From Ardenticatenaceae bacterium (GTDB lineage Bacteria; Chloroflexota; Anaerolineae; Promineifilales; Promineifilaceae), in contig JACKBQ010000001.1 of the NCBI GenBank assembly GCA_020634455.1, forward strand, positions 2,480,001 through 2,544,000: 64,000 bases of DNA, written 5' to 3'. Of this stretch, positions 1-8,789 are shown piece after piece. The notes under the pieces were generated by a model. It did no database searches and was not told the origin of the DNA. It was given only the letters and a program-made list of their open reading frames with translations. Position 1 is the first letter of the stretch; each line of letters starts with the position of its first letter. A program made the position numbers and the translations under genes.

Positions 1-514
1 GCGTTGTGAAGTAAGCTTTGTTCAGGCGGGTTGTTGAGCCGTGATAAATTCGGAAAAGCCCCATGCTGTTTTTTCTGCATGGGGCTTTTTTGTTATTGCA
101 AGTTGGCATGTGGGGGATAGGGAGCGTGATTGCAGTTACGCTGCAGTGAATGATCTGTTTTGGTTGATTGTGGATGGATGCCAGTTAAGCTATCCGTGCT
201 CCGTTTGCCATTTCTTCCATAGGGGCCGCGGACTAGCGAGGATAAACGCGGATTATGAACAGTTTTCCGCGTTTATTTGTGCTCCAATCAGCAACAACTG
301 AAAAACCTTGGTCGCAAAAATGACCCGTGTGACGAACCACAAATTAATGCAAGCAAAACCGTTACTTTATTTGCCCGGGTGTAACTTACCCGCGAGAAGG
401 TAAGAAAAATTGACAATCTGACAAAAAACGCCTCAGAAAAAAGAGAAGAAGAGGAGTAGTACATTTCAAAATCCTCTGTGGCCTTTAGAAAAAGCAAACA
501 TAATGGAGCGGAAC
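1..514. other. Gene-free left edge
   Basis: No convincing gene is visible. The stretch holds the terminator at 54-92 of a gene lying left of the window. It also holds an 11-bp hairpin (arms 242-252 and 266-276, loop 13) and an isolated TTGACA hexamer at 410-415 without a good -10 at normal spacing. An 86-codon open frame starting at 41 runs through the terminator and shows no family resemblance, so I do not call it. Confidence 0.6.
54..92 (+). terminator. Rho-independent terminator
   Basis: A perfect 9-bp stem GCCCCATGC (58-66) / GCATGGGGC (77-85) with a 10-nt loop is followed by six T and preceded by four A. It should end transcription of the plus-strand gene that lies before the window. 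Confidence 0.85.
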
Positions 515-1546
515 ATGCGAGTAAGCGCACAGAAAAAACGACAATTTTTCCTGGGAATGACTGTTAGTGGATTATGCCTGGGCGGCATGTTTTTAATCAT
601 TAAGCCAGCGGAAATTGTCCAGGCGATTCAGCAAGCTGAAGCACGTTATTTGTGGGGAACGGCCGTTTACTTGCTCATCTACCTCTTTTTGCGGGCGGTG
701 CGCTGGCGCTTTTTGCTGGGCAACCGCATTACCCAAACCAAACTGTTTCACATGCAAAATATTGGCCAAATGCTCACGCAGCTGCTCCCATTCCGCCTGG
801 GCGACGTGGCGCGGGCGATGCTGGTGGGGCAGCAGCCTGGCCTCACGGTGCCGCAGGGCGTTACTACCATGGTGGTGGAGCGGCTGCTGGACATGTTGCT
901 GATGGTACTCTTGCTGCCGCTGGCGCTGCTGCAAATTGAAACGCTGCCCACCTGGCTGCGGCAAACGGCGCTGGTTTCTGGTGTGGCAACCGTGGGGTTG
1001 ATTCTCTTTTTGGTGATAGTGGCTAATAAACGGCCGTTGGCCCACAATATGCTCACCTGGTTGGGTAGCAAATGGAGCCGCCGCCGTAACGAAAAACTGC
1101 ACCAGCAACTTGATAATTTGCTAGACGGGTTAACCGCCTTTACCCATTGGCGCACTGCCTTGGGTCTGCTTAGCTTGAGCCTGCTTATCTGGGTGCCAGT
1201 CGTGCTGGCTTACAATGCTGCCCTGCAAGCTGTACACTTGCCAGCTTCCTTTATAAATGCCACCTTCATCATGATTGCGGGCGCTTTTGCGGTAGCTGCT
1301 CCCTCATCGCCGGGGCAGATCGGCGTTTTTCACATGGGCGTTATTGCCGCCATGACGGCGCTGGGCCTGCCCGCAGAGGCGGCCGCCTCGTTGGCCGTGC
1401 TGTACCATGCCATCAACTTTTTGCTGATGGTGCTGGCTGGCGTTGCGGGGCTGAACAGCATTCAGGTTTCAGTTACTGGCCTTACGCAGGCGCTCGGTTT
1501 TCGCGTGAGAACGCTTCCGCCAGAACTGGCAGATTCCATTTCATAA
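515..1546 (+). CDS. Flippase-like / lysylphosphatidylglycerol synthase TM-domain protein
   Basis: Integral membrane protein of about 343 residues resembling the LPG_synthase_TM (UPF0104, AglD/MprF N-terminal) family, whose members are linked to lipid or lipid-linked precursor handling. Visible features are repeated hydrophobic segments, an early R-A-V-R-W-R-F stretch after the second helix, a Q-L-L-P-F-R-L-G-D-V-A-R loop and a P-S-S-P-G-Q-I-G-V-F motif in a late loop, all typical of the family. An ATG at 503 is also in frame, but GGAG at 505-508 sits 6 nt before the ATG at 515, so the later start is preferred. The Crp-type gene follows 28 bp downstream, so co-transcription is likely. The exact substrate cannot be read from the sequence. 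Confidence 0.8.
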   Translation: MRVSAQKKRQFFLGMTVSGLCLGGMFLIIKPAEIVQAIQQAEARYLWGTAVYLLIYLFLRAVRWRFLLGNRITQTKLFHMQNIGQMLTQLLPFRLGDVARAMLVGQQPGLTVPQGVTTMVVERLLDMLLMVLLLPLALLQIETLPTWLRQTALVSGVATVGLILFLVIVANKRPLAHNMLTWLGSKWSRRRNEKLHQQLDNLLDGLTAFTHWRTALGLLSLSLLIWVPVVLAYNAALQAVHLPASFINATFIMIAGAFAVAAPSSPGQIGVFHMGVIAAMTALGLPAEAAASLAVLYHAINFLLMVLAGVAGLNSIQVSVTGLTQALGFRVRTLPPELADSIS

Positions 1547-1574
1547 CCCACCGTCGCAAAAAAGGAACCCTCTC

Positions 1575-2258
1575 GTGCTCACTGAAACCGTTCTGAACCA
1601 ACTGCTTAAACATTACCCGGTCTTTCATCAAATTCCGGCAAATTTGCAGCACCAGGTTTTGCAAACGGCCGTTACCCACCACCTCCCAACCAATCACCTG
1701 CTTTTTCAGGAAGAGGACGTTTGCTGCAACTTTATCATGCCGATTTCAGGCAGCATCCGGGTGGTAAAGCCCGATGTGTCCGGGCGAGAAATTCTGCTTT
1801 ACCGCATTCGCCCCGGCGATAGCTGCATCCTCACCGTAAGCTGCTTGTTGGGCAACCAAGGGTACACGGCCTGCGGCATTTTAGATCGTCCGGTAACGGC
1901 CGTTGCCATACCCAAACCATTATTCATAGACCTAATCACCCAGTCCGAAACATTTCGCATTCACGTATTCCAATTTTTTGGCCAGCGATTGGCCGAACTC
2001 ATTCAGCTTATCGAGCAAATTAGTTTTCAGCGGCTGGACCAACGGCTGGCGCAGCGGTTGCTGCACCGAGCGCCCGTTTTGCGCACCACCCACCAACAGC
2101 TTGCCGATGAATTGGGCAGCGTGCGCGAGGTAATCAGTCGCTTGCTCAACGACTTTAAAGAGCAAGGAGCCATTGCCGTAGAGCGCGGCAAGATTCAAAT
2201 TGTTAACAAAGCGATATTGGAGCAAATTGCCCAGATTGAGCGTGACTTGAGTCACTGA
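1575..2258 (+). CDS. Crp/Fnr family transcriptional regulator
   Basis: A 227-residue protein with an N-terminal cyclic-nucleotide-binding-like beta barrel (about residues 20-125) and a C-terminal Crp-type winged helix (about 150-215). The recognition-helix region reads T-H-Q-Q-L-A-D-E-L-G-S-V-R-E-V-I-S-R, close to the Crp/Fnr consensus. The N-terminal Fnr cysteine cluster is not seen; Cys-Cys occurs near residue 50, inside the barrel. Effector binding by cAMP is therefore not implied. GTG start with AAAGGAA about 8 nt upstream. It lies directly behind the flippase-like gene and ahead of the PKD protein; a role in controlling envelope genes would be inference. Confidence 0.88.
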   Translation: MLTETVLNQLLKHYPVFHQIPANLQHQVLQTAVTHHLPTNHLLFQEEDVCCNFIMPISGSIRVVKPDVSGREILLYRIRPGDSCILTVSCLLGNQGYTACGILDRPVTAVAIPKPLFIDLITQSETFRIHVFQFFGQRLAELIQLIEQISFQRLDQRLAQRLLHRAPVLRTTHQQLADELGSVREVISRLLNDFKEQGAIAVERGKIQIVNKAILEQIAQIERDLSH

Positions 2259-2373
2259 ATTTTAACCATATCGTTTTTACACTGGAGGCGTCACTGCTGA
2301 GTGAACCAGCGTGGCTCTACGTCCTTGCACACCCAGACAACTCTATCTGTTCACCACAACATAGGAGGCACCG

Positions 2374-5300
2374 ATGCCAAATAGATCCCCCATCCTTAAA
2401 GTCAGCCTGTTGCTATTTATAGGCCTGATGATCATGGTGAGCGGTACCGCTTTTGCGGCCGTGACCCCCACGCAATTTGTTCCTGGCGATACGGCCGTTG
2501 CCCTCGCCGCCGAAGACCAAATCACCCCCGCCATCTCCCACGGGAATGGCCTTTCCCTGGTTGTTTGGGCAGACCAGCGCTCAAGAGCTGCTGGCGCACT
2601 CTTCCAGGAATTTGAAACATCCAGTGATATCTACGGAATGATTCTGGATGCCAACGGCAACCCGCAAACCGCCCTGCCGTTTCCCATTGCCCAGGCAAAG
2701 AGCAGCCAAACCACCCCAAATGTATTCTGGAACGGCACCAACTGGCTCGTCGTTTTCCGAACCTACACCCTCAGTGGCACCGGCTTTTTCTACGACACAG
2801 CTTTGGCCGCAGTCCGCATATCTGGCACTGGCCAGGTGCTGGATGAAGCCCCCATCATTCTGTACAACACGGCTGGTTCATATTGGGACATCGCCAGCGA
2901 TGGTACCGACTGGTTCATTGCTTACGAAGATAGCGACATTTTTGCCGTAAAACTCACCGCCGATGGGCAGCTTCAGCAGCCAGGCACGATTCTAGTTCCC
3001 CAAACCTTCTACACCCGATCTAATTTAGATTTGGCCTGTACGGGCGGTGTCTGCCTCCTCACCTTTAACGACCAGGATAAAACCGGCGCAGTACGCTTCG
3101 ATAGCAACATTAATGTACTCGGTGGCGGTATGTTTACCCTGTTGGATGGCGCTTTTGTGAGCGACCTCGCTGCCAACGGCACTGAGTTTTATGCGGTGTG
3201 GACACAGCAACTTCCTAACTTCACCTCTGCTTCCTTTGGTTCGCGGTTAGACACCAACGCCAACCTTCTAAATGGCACCAACACCATGATCGCCAACCAA
3301 AATGGCGCATCTGCACCGATGGTGGGCTGGGACGGTACAAACTGGCGAGCTGCCTGGACGCTGGTCTTTGATCTGTACACGGCTCGCATTAATGCGGCCG
3401 GACAGGTGTTAGACCCCGGTGGCGTGCTCGTGTCTAATTTAACTTTGGACAACGTGGCATTGGGCGCAACGGCCGTTACCAACAACGGCAGCCTGCAAAT
3501 GGTGCGCAGCGAATTTGCCAACAACGAGTACGACGTTTTTGTCACTAATATCTCCGCTGCCAACGTAGCGAGTACGCCAGCTCCGCTGTCCGTTGGCGCA
3601 CCGGCTCAGGTTTTTGTGGATACGGCCGTAGGTAGCAATGGTTATCTGCTTTCCTACCGCAGCGACACAGGTTCAGCCTACCGCCTCATGGCCCAACCCC
3701 TGGATGCCAGCGGCACTCCACTCACCGCCGAGCCAATCATGCTCGCTTCTGGCGATTATCTTAACGGCCCCGGCTCTCCCGCCGTTGCCTGGAACGGCAG
3801 CAGCTACGTCGTTAGCTGGGGGCAAGATGGCACCATTTATGCCCAACGCTTGCAGCAAAACGGCACCCTCATAGATGCCAATCCGATAGCCGTCATGCCC
3901 GGCTTTGGCCCGCCAGATGTTTCCGCCATCGGCAGCACCTACCTCATCGTAGGGCGTCAATTTGGAATCACAACTCAGGTTGTGAACGTTTATGCAGCCC
4001 GTCTAGATGGCAACACCGGAGCCGTGCTAGATAGCACGCCGATGGTGGCTGGCTTCAACCACGCCCGTGGTGTTTCGCTCACCACAATGGGTAACCGCTG
4101 GTTCCTGGCCTACCAACGCAACTTCACCCACGACGATCCCATTGCTGAAACCAAAGGTGTATTCATCGAAGCCAATGGCACGGTAGGCACCGAATTCCAG
4201 GTTTATGGCTTTTACTCCAGCACCGGTGGCAATTCCATGTTCCAGGTAGCCACGGCCGCAAGCGATACCACAGCCCTGGTCGTGCAATCTGCCGAACTGT
4301 CCTCTGGTGTGGAAACTGATCTGGTGGCGGTTTTGGTAAACAGCGATGGCACCACCCAGCCTGCCCAAAACCTCACCCCCTGGCAAGGCAACCAGTATCG
4401 CCCCCACCTGGATTGGGACGGGACTCAGTTTGTGATGGCTTACAACGAGGAACGCAATCGTTTTGCCCCTCTCTCGCTGGTTCAGCTAGACGCGCGCAGC
4501 GATCTGTACGGAATGCGCATCAGCGAAACCGGCACAGTCATTGACCCACAAGGCTTCATCTTCTCCAACTCAGAATTGTCGGAAGCAAATCCGCACGTGG
4601 CTGCCGCCAATGGTGTGAGTCTGTTTGCTGGTTCCATCTTCCAAAATAGCCGGGCGGCCTACGGCATTGGCTACCAGCAGTTTGGCGTGGGTGGCAATCA
4701 GTGGCCAGTAGCCGTTGCTGGTGCAGATGTGTTGGGCGGAGACGTACCGTTTACAGTGAACTTTAATTCTACCGGTAGTACCGATCCTGATGGCACAATT
4801 GTTTCTTATGCCTGGGAGTTTGGTGATGGCGCAACCTCCACCGCTGCCAACCCCAGCCATGCTTACACCACGCCTGGTGATTATGTGGCTATCTTAACAG
4901 TGACCGATAACCAGGGTGTCACTACCAGCAACGCGGTGGCCATTACGGCTCAAGCGCCAAACATCAACCCGGTAGCCTTTATTGTCGCTGATGTAACCTC
5001 TGGCAATGCGCCGCTGAGTGTGGTGTTTACGGCCGCTGGCTCTTATGATCCAGATGGCTCAATTGGTAACATTGAGTGGGATTTTGGGGATGGTAGCTTT
5101 AATTACTTTGGTTCGCCAGCGTACCATACCTTCTCTGCTGAAGGCACTTTTATGGTTACCGTAACGGTGTACGACGGGCGCGGTGGTACTGGCAGGGCCA
5201 GTATGGTAATTAACGTTGGTCCGGAACCGCCGAACCAGCCGCCAATTGCCGTGGCAGAAGTAAATGTCGCCTCTGGGGAAGTGCCGTTTAATCCATTCTT

Positions 5301-6903
5301 TAGTTCTGCTAACTCTAGCGATCCAGATGGTTCGATTGTGAACTGGCTGTGGGAGTTTGGCGACGGGACGACCTCGAATGTGCCGCACCCGGCCATCAAA
5401 ATTTATGAAACGCCGGGAACGTATACGGTGACGCTTACCGTTACGGATAATGATGGGGCGACAGCGAGTGACACAGTGGTTGTAACGGCTACAGGAGCGC
5501 CTGTGAACCAACCGCCAACGGCCGTTCTCAACGCAACATCCACAACAGGCGCTGCTCCCTTCACCACATCGTTCAATTCCACTGGCTCCTCGGATGCCGA
5601 CGGCACCATTGTGAGCTGGTTGTGGAACTTTGGCGATGGCACGACATCCACCGCCGCCAACCCTGGCAGCAAAACATACGCCGCTGCGGGTACCTACCCG
5701 GTTTCGCTAACGGTTACCGACGATGATGGCGCTACGGCGACAGATTCCGTGACCATTACCGTGACGCCGGGTACGGGTGGCAACCAGCCGCCGGTAGCCG
5801 TCATCTCTGCCGATCCAACCTCTGGGCCAGCGCCGCTGGTGGTGGTGTTCAGTTCGGCTGGTTCCTTTGACCCAGACGGCACGATTGTGGGTTACTTCTG
5901 GGAGTTCAGCAACGGCCGTACTTCCAGCCGAGAAAACCCACGCTTGCGCTTCAACAGCGACGGCACCTACACCGCCACGCTCACCGTAACGGACAACCAG
6001 GGCGCAACTGCCACTGACACGGTTACCATTGTTGTGGGCACCGTTACCAATCAACCGCCAACGGCCGTTGCTAGTGCAGATGTTACCAGTGGCGATGCGC
6101 CATTGGCTGTGAATTTCACCGGCTCTGGCTCAAGCGACAGTGACGGCACCATTGCCAGCTACGCCTGGGCGTTTGGCGACGGCGCAACATCCAGCGCTGC
6201 CAACCCCAGCCACAGCTACACGGCGGCAGGCACCTATGTGGCCACGCTGACTGTTACCGATAACGGCGGCGCGACGGCTTCTGCCAGCGTGACCATTACC
6301 GTGACAGACCCCACCGTGAACCAACCGCCAACGGCCGTTGCCAGTGCAAACGTCACCAGCGGCATCGCCCCGTTGTCTGTGAACTTCACCGGGTCTGGCT
6401 CGAGCGACAGCGATGGCACCATTGCCAGCTACACCTGGGCGTTTGGCGATGGCGGAACGTCCACCGCTGCCAACCCCAGCCACAGCTACACCGCTGCAGG
6501 CACCTACGCAGCCACCCTCACCGTTACCGACAATGAAGGGGCTACCGCCAGCGCGAGCGTAACCATCACTGTGACCAATCCAAGTACCGGCTGCACCAGC
6601 AACTGTGCGATTGTCTCCAACATCAGCCTGTCGGTGCGGGGCAATGGTTCCCTGGTTGGCATGGTGACTGTTGTGGATGAAAATGGCAGCACGCTGTCTG
6701 GGGCAACGGTTAACGTTCTTTGGACCTTACCCGATGGCACAACCATGACCGCTTCGGCTACCGTTTCCAGTCGTGGTACAGCCCGCTTTAACCTGAGTGA
6801 CTTTGGTTCGGGCAGCTACACGTTGGCTATCACGGGTGTGAGTCTGAACGGCTACACGTTCGATGCCGACAACAGTGTGCTTTCTGGTACGGTTGTGAAG
6901 TAG
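2374..6903 (+). CDS. Large secreted protein with seven PKD domains
   Basis: A 1509-residue exported protein. Residues 1-29 form a Sec signal peptide ending at A-F-A-A. Residues about 30-775 are beta-rich repeats with recurring W-x-G-T-x-W and Y-x-V-x-W/F motifs, resembling a beta-propeller of the type found in cell-surface proteins. Seven PKD domains follow (starts near residues 778, 866, 956, 1046, 1139, 1228 and 1316), each with the D-x-D-G-x-I and W-x-F-G-D-G hallmarks. Repeat 5 has F-S-N-G instead of F-G-D-G. The last about 100 residues look like a further Ig-like or carboxypeptidase-regulatory-like domain. No sortase motif, C-terminal helix or S-layer domain is seen, so the anchoring is unclear. 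Probably adhesive or carbohydrate-binding at the cell surface. SD AGGAGG precedes the ATG. Confidence 0.85.
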   Translation: MPNRSPILKVSLLLFIGLMIMVSGTAFAAVTPTQFVPGDTAVALAAEDQITPAISHGNGLSLVVWADQRSRAAGALFQEFETSSDIYGMILDANGNPQTALPFPIAQAKSSQTTPNVFWNGTNWLVVFRTYTLSGTGFFYDTALAAVRISGTGQVLDEAPIILYNTAGSYWDIASDGTDWFIAYEDSDIFAVKLTADGQLQQPGTILVPQTFYTRSNLDLACTGGVCLLTFNDQDKTGAVRFDSNINVLGGGMFTLLDGAFVSDLAANGTEFYAVWTQQLPNFTSASFGSRLDTNANLLNGTNTMIANQNGASAPMVGWDGTNWRAAWTLVFDLYTARINAAGQVLDPGGVLVSNLTLDNVALGATAVTNNGSLQMVRSEFANNEYDVFVTNISAANVASTPAPLSVGAPAQVFVDTAVGSNGYLLSYRSDTGSAYRLMAQPLDASGTPLTAEPIMLASGDYLNGPGSPAVAWNGSSYVVSWGQDGTIYAQRLQQNGTLIDANPIAVMPGFGPPDVSAIGSTYLIVGRQFGITTQVVNVYAARLDGNTGAVLDSTPMVAGFNHARGVSLTTMGNRWFLAYQRNFTHDDPIAETKGVFIEANGTVGTEFQVYGFYSSTGGNSMFQVATAASDTTALVVQSAELSSGVETDLVAVLVNSDGTTQPAQNLTPWQGNQYRPHLDWDGTQFVMAYNEERNRFAPLSLVQLDARSDLYGMRISETGTVIDPQGFIFSNSELSEANPHVAAANGVSLFAGSIFQNSRAAYGIGYQQFGVGGNQWPVAVAGADVLGGDVPFTVNFNSTGSTDPDGTIVSYAWEFGDGATSTAANPSHAYTTPGDYVAILTVTDNQGVTTSNAVAITAQAPNINPVAFIVADVTSGNAPLSVVFTAAGSYDPDGSIGNIEWDFGDGSFNYFGSPAYHTFSAEGTFMVTVTVYDGRGGTGRASMVINVGPEPPNQPPIAVAEVNVASGEVPFNPFFSSANSSDPDGSIVNWLWEFGDGTTSNVPHPAIKIYETPGTYTVTLTVTDNDGATASDTVVVTATGAPVNQPPTAVLNATSTTGAAPFTTSFNSTGSSDADGTIVSWLWNFGDGTTSTAANPGSKTYAAAGTYPVSLTVTDDDGATATDSVTITVTPGTGGNQPPVAVISADPTSGPAPLVVVFSSAGSFDPDGTIVGYFWEFSNGRTSSRENPRLRFNSDGTYTATLTVTDNQGATATDTVTIVVGTVTNQPPTAVASADVTSGDAPLAVNFTGSGSSDSDGTIASYAWAFGDGATSSAANPSHSYTAAGTYVATLTVTDNGGATASASVTITVTDPTVNQPPTAVASANVTSGIAPLSVNFTGSGSSDSDGTIASYTWAFGDGGTSTAANPSHSYTAAGTYAATLTVTDNEGATASASVTITVTNPSTGCTSNCAIVSNISLSVRGNGSLVGMVTVVDENGSTLSGATVNVLWTLPDGTTMTASATVSSRGTARFNLSDFGSGSYTLAITGVSLNGYTFDADNSVLSGTVVK
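6053..6580 (+). repeat. Tandem 264-bp PKD-coding repeat
   Basis: The last two PKD units (about 6053-6316 and 6317-6580) are in phase with a 264-bp, 88-codon period. They are much more alike at DNA level than the other units, sharing long identical runs such as the segment around C-A-A-C-C-G-C-C-A-A at both starts. Each copy starts with one ACGGCCGT. This points to a recent tandem duplication. Confidence 0.75.
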
Positions 6904-6920
6904 CGTTGTTGATACAAAAA

Positions 6921-6954
6921 TGCCTGGTTCGATTGCGAACAATCGGACCAGGCA
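6921..6954 (-). terminator. Terminator hairpin for the minus-strand DUF2892-like gene
   Basis: A 14-bp stem with one G-U pair (6921-6934 with 6941-6954) and a 6-nt loop. On the minus strand it is followed by five T, as expected for a terminator of the gene ending at 7016. Confidence 0.7.
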
Positions 6955-6993
6955 AAAAAAACGGCCGTTGCAATTTCTGCAACGGCCGTTTTG
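6955..6993. terminator. Bidirectional terminator built from two ACGGCCGT copies
   Basis: A perfect 13-bp stem (6960-6972 with 6978-6990) with a 5-nt loop; each arm contains one ACGGCCGT. T-rich tracts flank it on both strands (TTTTGCTTTT on plus, eight T on minus). It sits between the convergent PKD and DUF2892-like genes. Confidence 0.8.
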
Positions 6994-7015
6994 CTTTTCT
7001 TAGCAAATAGCTGAT

Positions 7016-7213
7016 TTATTTCTTGGTAGAAAGTTTAAACGGGGCGTACAGTGGGCAAAAACCAATAGCGCTGGTGAGTACAAAAATCAGGCCCAAAACA
7101 CCCAAAATGATTGCCACCGTGCCAGAGATAACGTTGGTGAAATACAAAGCGGCGATGACCACAGCCACAACAACCCGAATAACGCGATCCATGCTTCCCA
7201 TATTTTGTTTCAT
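7016..7213 (-). CDS. DUF2892 / YgaP-like small membrane protein
   Basis: A 65-residue protein starting M-K-Q-N-M-G-S-M-D-R-V-I-R, with two hydrophobic segments (about residues 10-27 and 31-48) and G-F-C-P-L-Y near the end. This matches the two-helix DUF2892 family (the membrane part of YgaP, without its rhodanese domain). The family is often seen near sulfur or thiol metabolism, but no such gene is adjacent here. AGGAAA precedes the ATG. A two-hairpin repeat lies directly upstream. Confidence 0.82.
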   Translation of the reverse strand: MKQNMGSMDRVIRVVVAVVIAALYFTNVISGTVAIILGVLGLIFVLTSAIGFCPLYAPFKLSTKK

Positions 7214-7238
7214 GATTTTCCTCCGAAAAATTATTGTG

Positions 7239-7349
7239 TATGTAAAAGCGGGTAAGTTCTTGAAAATAAGAAAGCTCTTTTCGCCCGCTTTTACTTGAGT
7301 AATCGGCGGAGAGCAATATCCGTGTTTTCAGAAACTTGTTGCCGATTAC
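7239..7349. repeat. Two-hairpin intergenic repeat, copy A
   Basis: The first hairpin has an 11-bp stem including AAAAGCGGG (7244-7252) and CCCGCTTTT (7284-7292), with the internal string GTAAGTTCTTGAAAAT. The second has arms GTAATCGGC (7299-7307) and GCCGATTAC (7341-7349). It shares first-hairpin sequence with copies near 42766, 53307 and 55587. Confidence 0.7.
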
Positions 7350-7468
7350 AAAAAAAACTGAATGATTAAAACCAGACCGGAAATGAGACTGATGCAAAGC
7401 ATACAAACCAGAATAAGTTTGGTGATGGTGCTGCGTGTGTTGGTTTGTAAATCCTTGTTATCGTTCAT
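7346..7468 (-). CDS. Small single-span membrane protein
   Basis: A 40-codon frame read by hand: a polar N-terminus (M-N-D-N-K-D-L-Q-T-N-T-R-S-T-I-T-K) followed by one hydrophobic helix of about 22 residues and a Q-F-F-L end. AAAGGA sits 6-7 nt before the ATG. Charge distribution, length and RBS fit a genuine small membrane protein. I recognise no family. It precedes the DUF2892-like gene on the same strand, with repeat copy A between them, so the two may be co-transcribed. Confidence 0.5.
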   Translation of the reverse strand: MNDNKDLQTNTRSTITKLILVCMLCISLISGLVLIIQFFL

Positions 7469-7536
7469 TTTGTCCTTTGTTGCTGTTTAGACGGAAGTGC
7501 TACCGAAAGGTTACAAAATTGGTTGGGCATCCAGAA

Positions 7537-7559
7537 TTTGAAGTTTTCAAAACTTCAAA
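7537..7559. repeat. Perfect palindrome
   Basis: TTTGAAGTTTT, one C, then AAAACTTCAAA: an 11-bp perfect inverted repeat. It lies between the anti-sigma gene stop (7620) and the small membrane protein start (7468), both on the minus strand. It could be an operator for the latter or a weak terminator; no T tract follows on the minus strand. Confidence 0.5.
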
Positions 7560-7619
7560 AGCCTACTGTCAGGGTGTTTTGGACTTGATAAAAGCATCTG
7601 CCTCCACATAAACTTGTGT

Positions 7620-7859
7620 CTATGGCGCAGACTTCAAAAAGGCGGCTTGCAGTTGGCTGAACAGGCGGTTGCGGCTTTGGGCGGGAATATTGCGCTTGCC
7701 CTGCTCGCGGAAGAGGAAGATGGTTTGCCGGGTGCTGTCTAGCACCACGCGGCAGTTGTGGCAGGTGGCCAGATGTTCCTGGGCCTCGGCGGTTAATTCT
7801 TCGTCTAACTCCTGGTCAATGTAATCAGAGAGGTATTGGAGAAGTTCTTCACATTTCAT
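7620..7859 (-). CDS. Zinc-finger anti-sigma factor
   Basis: A 79-residue protein starting M-K-C-E-E-L-L-Q-Y-L. It carries H-L-A-T-C-H-N-C (H29, C33, C36), the H-x3-C-x2-C signature of zf-HC2 anti-sigma domains. No transmembrane segment follows, so it is a short, soluble, zinc-binding type (RsrA/ChrR-like length) and may sense redox or metal state. It starts 11 nt after the ECF sigma stop, in the classic sigma/anti-sigma order. The frame continues upstream to 8120, but that part is the antisense shadow of the sigma gene; the ATG at 7859 begins the conserved domain. Confidence 0.85.
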   Translation of the reverse strand: MKCEELLQYLSDYIDQELDEELTAEAQEHLATCHNCRVVLDSTRQTIFLFREQGKRNIPAQSRNRLFSQLQAAFLKSAP

Positions 7860-7870
7860 TTGGTTTTGTC

Positions 7871-8470
7871 TCACAGTGAGCCAATCGCCAGCAGCGACTG
7901 GGTTAGATGCTCGCGCAAAAAGAGGCGGGCGCGGTGCAAACGCACTTTTGTGGCGCTTAGGGACAGGTTGGTAATTTCGGCCGTTTCCTGCGTCGTTAGC
8001 CCCTCCACCTCGCGCAGTACAAACACAATGCGGAATTTTTCTGGTAGAGCGGCAATCGCTTCGTCCAAGGCCTGGGTCACTTCGGCATCGGTGAGCAGCT
8101 TTTCGGGCCATTGTTGCCAATCTGCCAGATGAACGGGGGCGGGCAAACGGCCGTCTCCCGGTTCATCATCCAGCACTAAATCCGGCTTTCTTTTGCGCAA
8201 TCGGTCTACACTTAAATTGTAGGCAATGCGGTACAGCCAGGTGCCCAAATTAGCGCGGCCTTCAAACTGATCCAGCCGCTCGATGAGCCGCAAAAAGCTG
8301 TCTTGCACCACCCCTTCGGCCGCAGCTTCATCTTTGAGCATACTCACCGACAGCCTGAAAATTTTGTCGGAATATTGCTCAAAGATGTAAGAAAAAGCCT
8401 CTGGGGTGCGATTTCGCAGGGCTTGCAGCAGCGCATCCGGGTCGTTGGCGTAATTTAATTGCAAATTCAT
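7871..8470 (-). CDS. ECF-family RNA polymerase sigma factor
   Basis: About 199 residues. Region 2 (about residues 25-95) contains the Y-S-D-K-I-F-R-L and G-T-W-L-Y-R-I-A-Y-N motifs. A short linker leads to region 4 (about 130-185), with L-P-E-K-F-R-I-V-F-V-L-R-E and a T-Q-E-T-A-E-I helix-turn-helix. A TTG at 8518 would add 16 residues; I prefer the ATG at 8470, although neither has a strong RBS at ideal distance. It forms an operon with the anti-sigma factor. Regulon unknown. Confidence 0.88.
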   Translation of the reverse strand: MNLQLNYANDPDALLQALRNRTPEAFSYIFEQYSDKIFRLSVSMLKDEAAAEGVVQDSFLRLIERLDQFEGRANLGTWLYRIAYNLSVDRLRKRKPDLVLDDEPGDGRLPAPVHLADWQQWPEKLLTDAEVTQALDEAIAALPEKFRIVFVLREVEGLTTQETAEITNLSLSATKVRLHRARLFLREHLTQSLLAIGSL

Positions 8471-8789
8471 GTGCTTTTTAGACGAAATGCTCCTTAAAAG
8501 GTTACGAGTCAAGTTCAAGCTAAGGTACGGAGGAAAACGGCCGTTGGATGTTACTTACGAATGATGTGTGGGTAGGGTACATTAACAAATTGTCAGGCAA
8601 CGATTGGCTCACGCGAAGCCGCAAAGGCGCAAAAGGTAAAACTTGGCGTCTTTTGCGGCTTCGCGTGAAATTGAATGACAACTCTTTTCTGCACCCTGTG
8701 AGTACGGGCATGGCGCACAATTGTTCTAATTGGGCTATAATTCACAGAGTTTGCCCGAAAATTAGAGAGTATCTTTGAAAGAGGCTAAA
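8471..8789. other. Divergent spacer between the sigma factor and ABC exporter
   Basis: No gene is visible. The spacer holds an ACGGCCGT copy near 8530, the long hairpin at 8609-8668, and a perfect -10 hexamer TATAAT at 8736-8741 facing the ABC gene. No convincing -35 lies 16-18 nt upstream. Confidence 0.55.
8609..8668. repeat. Long hairpin repeat (CGCGAAGCCGCAAA type)
   Basis: A perfect 17-bp inverted repeat (8609-8625 with 8652-8668) around a 26-nt loop. Its CGCGAAGCCGCAAAG wording is of the kind found as dispersed intergenic repeats in many bacteria. No T tract follows. Confidence 0.65.

Noticed and set aside
41..301. 86-codon open frame at the left edge
   Set aside because: It starts before and runs through a perfect intrinsic terminator, has no RBS and shows no family resemblance.
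6921..6954. tRNA from a GGTTCGATTGC string
   Set aside because: The T-loop-like string is one arm of a terminator hairpin; no acceptor, D or anticodon arms fit. No tRNA was recognised elsewhere in the window.
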